From Microbacteriaceae bacterium (lineage in GTDB: Bacteria > Actinomycetota > Actinomycetes > Actinomycetales > Microbacteriaceae), in NCBI GenBank assembly GCA_030725885.1, contig JANRET010000106.1:1-15802 (forward strand): a stretch of DNA of 15,802 nucleotides, read 5' to 3'. Under the pieces are notes generated by a model. The model saw nothing but the letters and a program-made list of their open reading frames with translations. It did no database searches and had not been told where the DNA came from. Positions 15,387 to 15,802 of the stretch are shown piece after piece (position 1 is the stretch's first letter; each line of letters opens with the position of its first letter). Made by a program: the position numbers and the translations under genes.

Positions 15387-15802
15387 CTACTTGATTGAAC
15401 CGCCCGCAGCGATGATCTTGGTCTCGGCAGACTTCGATACCTTGTCGACCGTCACGGTGACGGCAACCGAAATGTCTCCGTTTCCCAAAACCTTGACTTT
15501 TTCGTTCTTGCGAACAGCGCCCTTTGCCACGAGATCGGCGATGGTGACATCCCCGCCCTTCGGGTAGAGCTCGGTGATTCGGTCTAGGTTAACGACCTGG
15601 TACTCGACCCGAAACGGGTTCGTGAAACCACGAAGTTTCGGGGTACGCATCACGAAGTTGAGGTTTCCACCCTCGAGACCACGGCGCACCTGGTAGCGAG
15701 CCTTCGAACCCTTAGTACCACGACCAGCGGTTTTACCCTTCGATCCTTCACCGCGACCAACACGGGTACGTGACTTCTTCGAGCCGGGAGCCGGACGCAG
15801 GT
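15387..15802 (-). CDS. rplO: 50S ribosomal protein L15 (N terminus outside the window)
   Basis: L15 is a large-subunit protein contacting 23S rRNA and important for late assembly. The frame runs off the right edge, leaving 137 residues: [19 protein letters not shown], then [40 protein letters not shown] and KVLGNGD, ending AAGGSIK. Only the first ten or so residues are missing compared with relatives. An internal GTG (15689) could be mistaken for a start, but the conserved upstream sequence rules this out. It is the end of an spc-type ribosomal operon, closed by the terminator downstream. Confidence 0.96.
   Translation of the reverse strand, partial: LRPAPGSKKSRTRVGRGEGSKGKTAGRGTKGSKARYQVRRGLEGGNLNFVMRTPKLRGFTNPFRVEYQVVNLDRITELYPKGGDVTIADLVAKGAVRKNEKVKVLGNGDISVAVTVTVDKVSKSAETKIIAAGGSIK

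Overview
The window is a conserved housekeeping block from an actinobacterium. The L17 with a long acidic tail, the short-type adenylate kinase, the zinc-ligand form of L36, the GTG starts and the order rplM-rpsI-glmM-coaA-glmS-acpS-alr-tsaE-tsaB-rimI-tsaD all resemble Microbacteriaceae. The base composition looks moderately GC-rich by eye (not computed), lower than in many relatives, which would suit a small-genome aquatic lineage; that is inference. Almost every base is coding and no gap exceeds 140 bases. No mobile element, CRISPR array, tRNA, rRNA or defence gene was seen.

Layout, read along the minus strand from the right. The 3' part of rplO (L15, cut by the window edge) is followed by a perfect 13-bp hairpin terminator. 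Then come secY and adk, a 118-base gap with a candidate promoter, and infA-rpmJ-rpsM-rpsK. A structured 113-base leader precedes rpoA-rplQ, and a terminator-like hairpin separates rplQ from truA. A promoter overlapping the truA stop codon and a two-hairpin leader precede rplM-rpsI-glmM. The usual neighbours map (between adk and infA) and rpsD (between rpsK and rpoA) are absent.

A single plus-strand gene, coaA, converges on glmM, with the two stop codons interlocked in one CTAG, and diverges from glmS across only 44 bases. Both coaA and glmS look leaderless, with back-to-back promoters that appear to overlap. glmS begins a tightly packed minus-strand operon, glmS-acpS-alr-tsaE-tsaB-rimI-tsaD, in which every junction from acpS onward is a 4-base start/stop overlap. 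Its left end converges on the 3' end of another plus-strand gene, probably a THUMP-like SAM methyltransferase.

The genes join four supply lines of a growing cell: translation and transcription (ribosomal proteins, IF-1, RNA polymerase alpha, TruA, the t6A enzymes TsaB/D/E and RimI), protein export (SecY), cell-wall precursors (GlmS and GlmM toward UDP-GlcNAc, Alr for D-alanine) and CoA/acyl-carrier chemistry (CoaA, then AcpS).

The outstanding anomaly is rplM, which encodes the normally essential protein L13. As given, it carries an 11-codon in-frame deletion of a conserved segment plus two in-frame TAG codons, yet reads as clean L13 on both sides. It is either a recently broken copy, a sequence or assembly error, or a gene needing suppression. 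I found no convincing new biological system.
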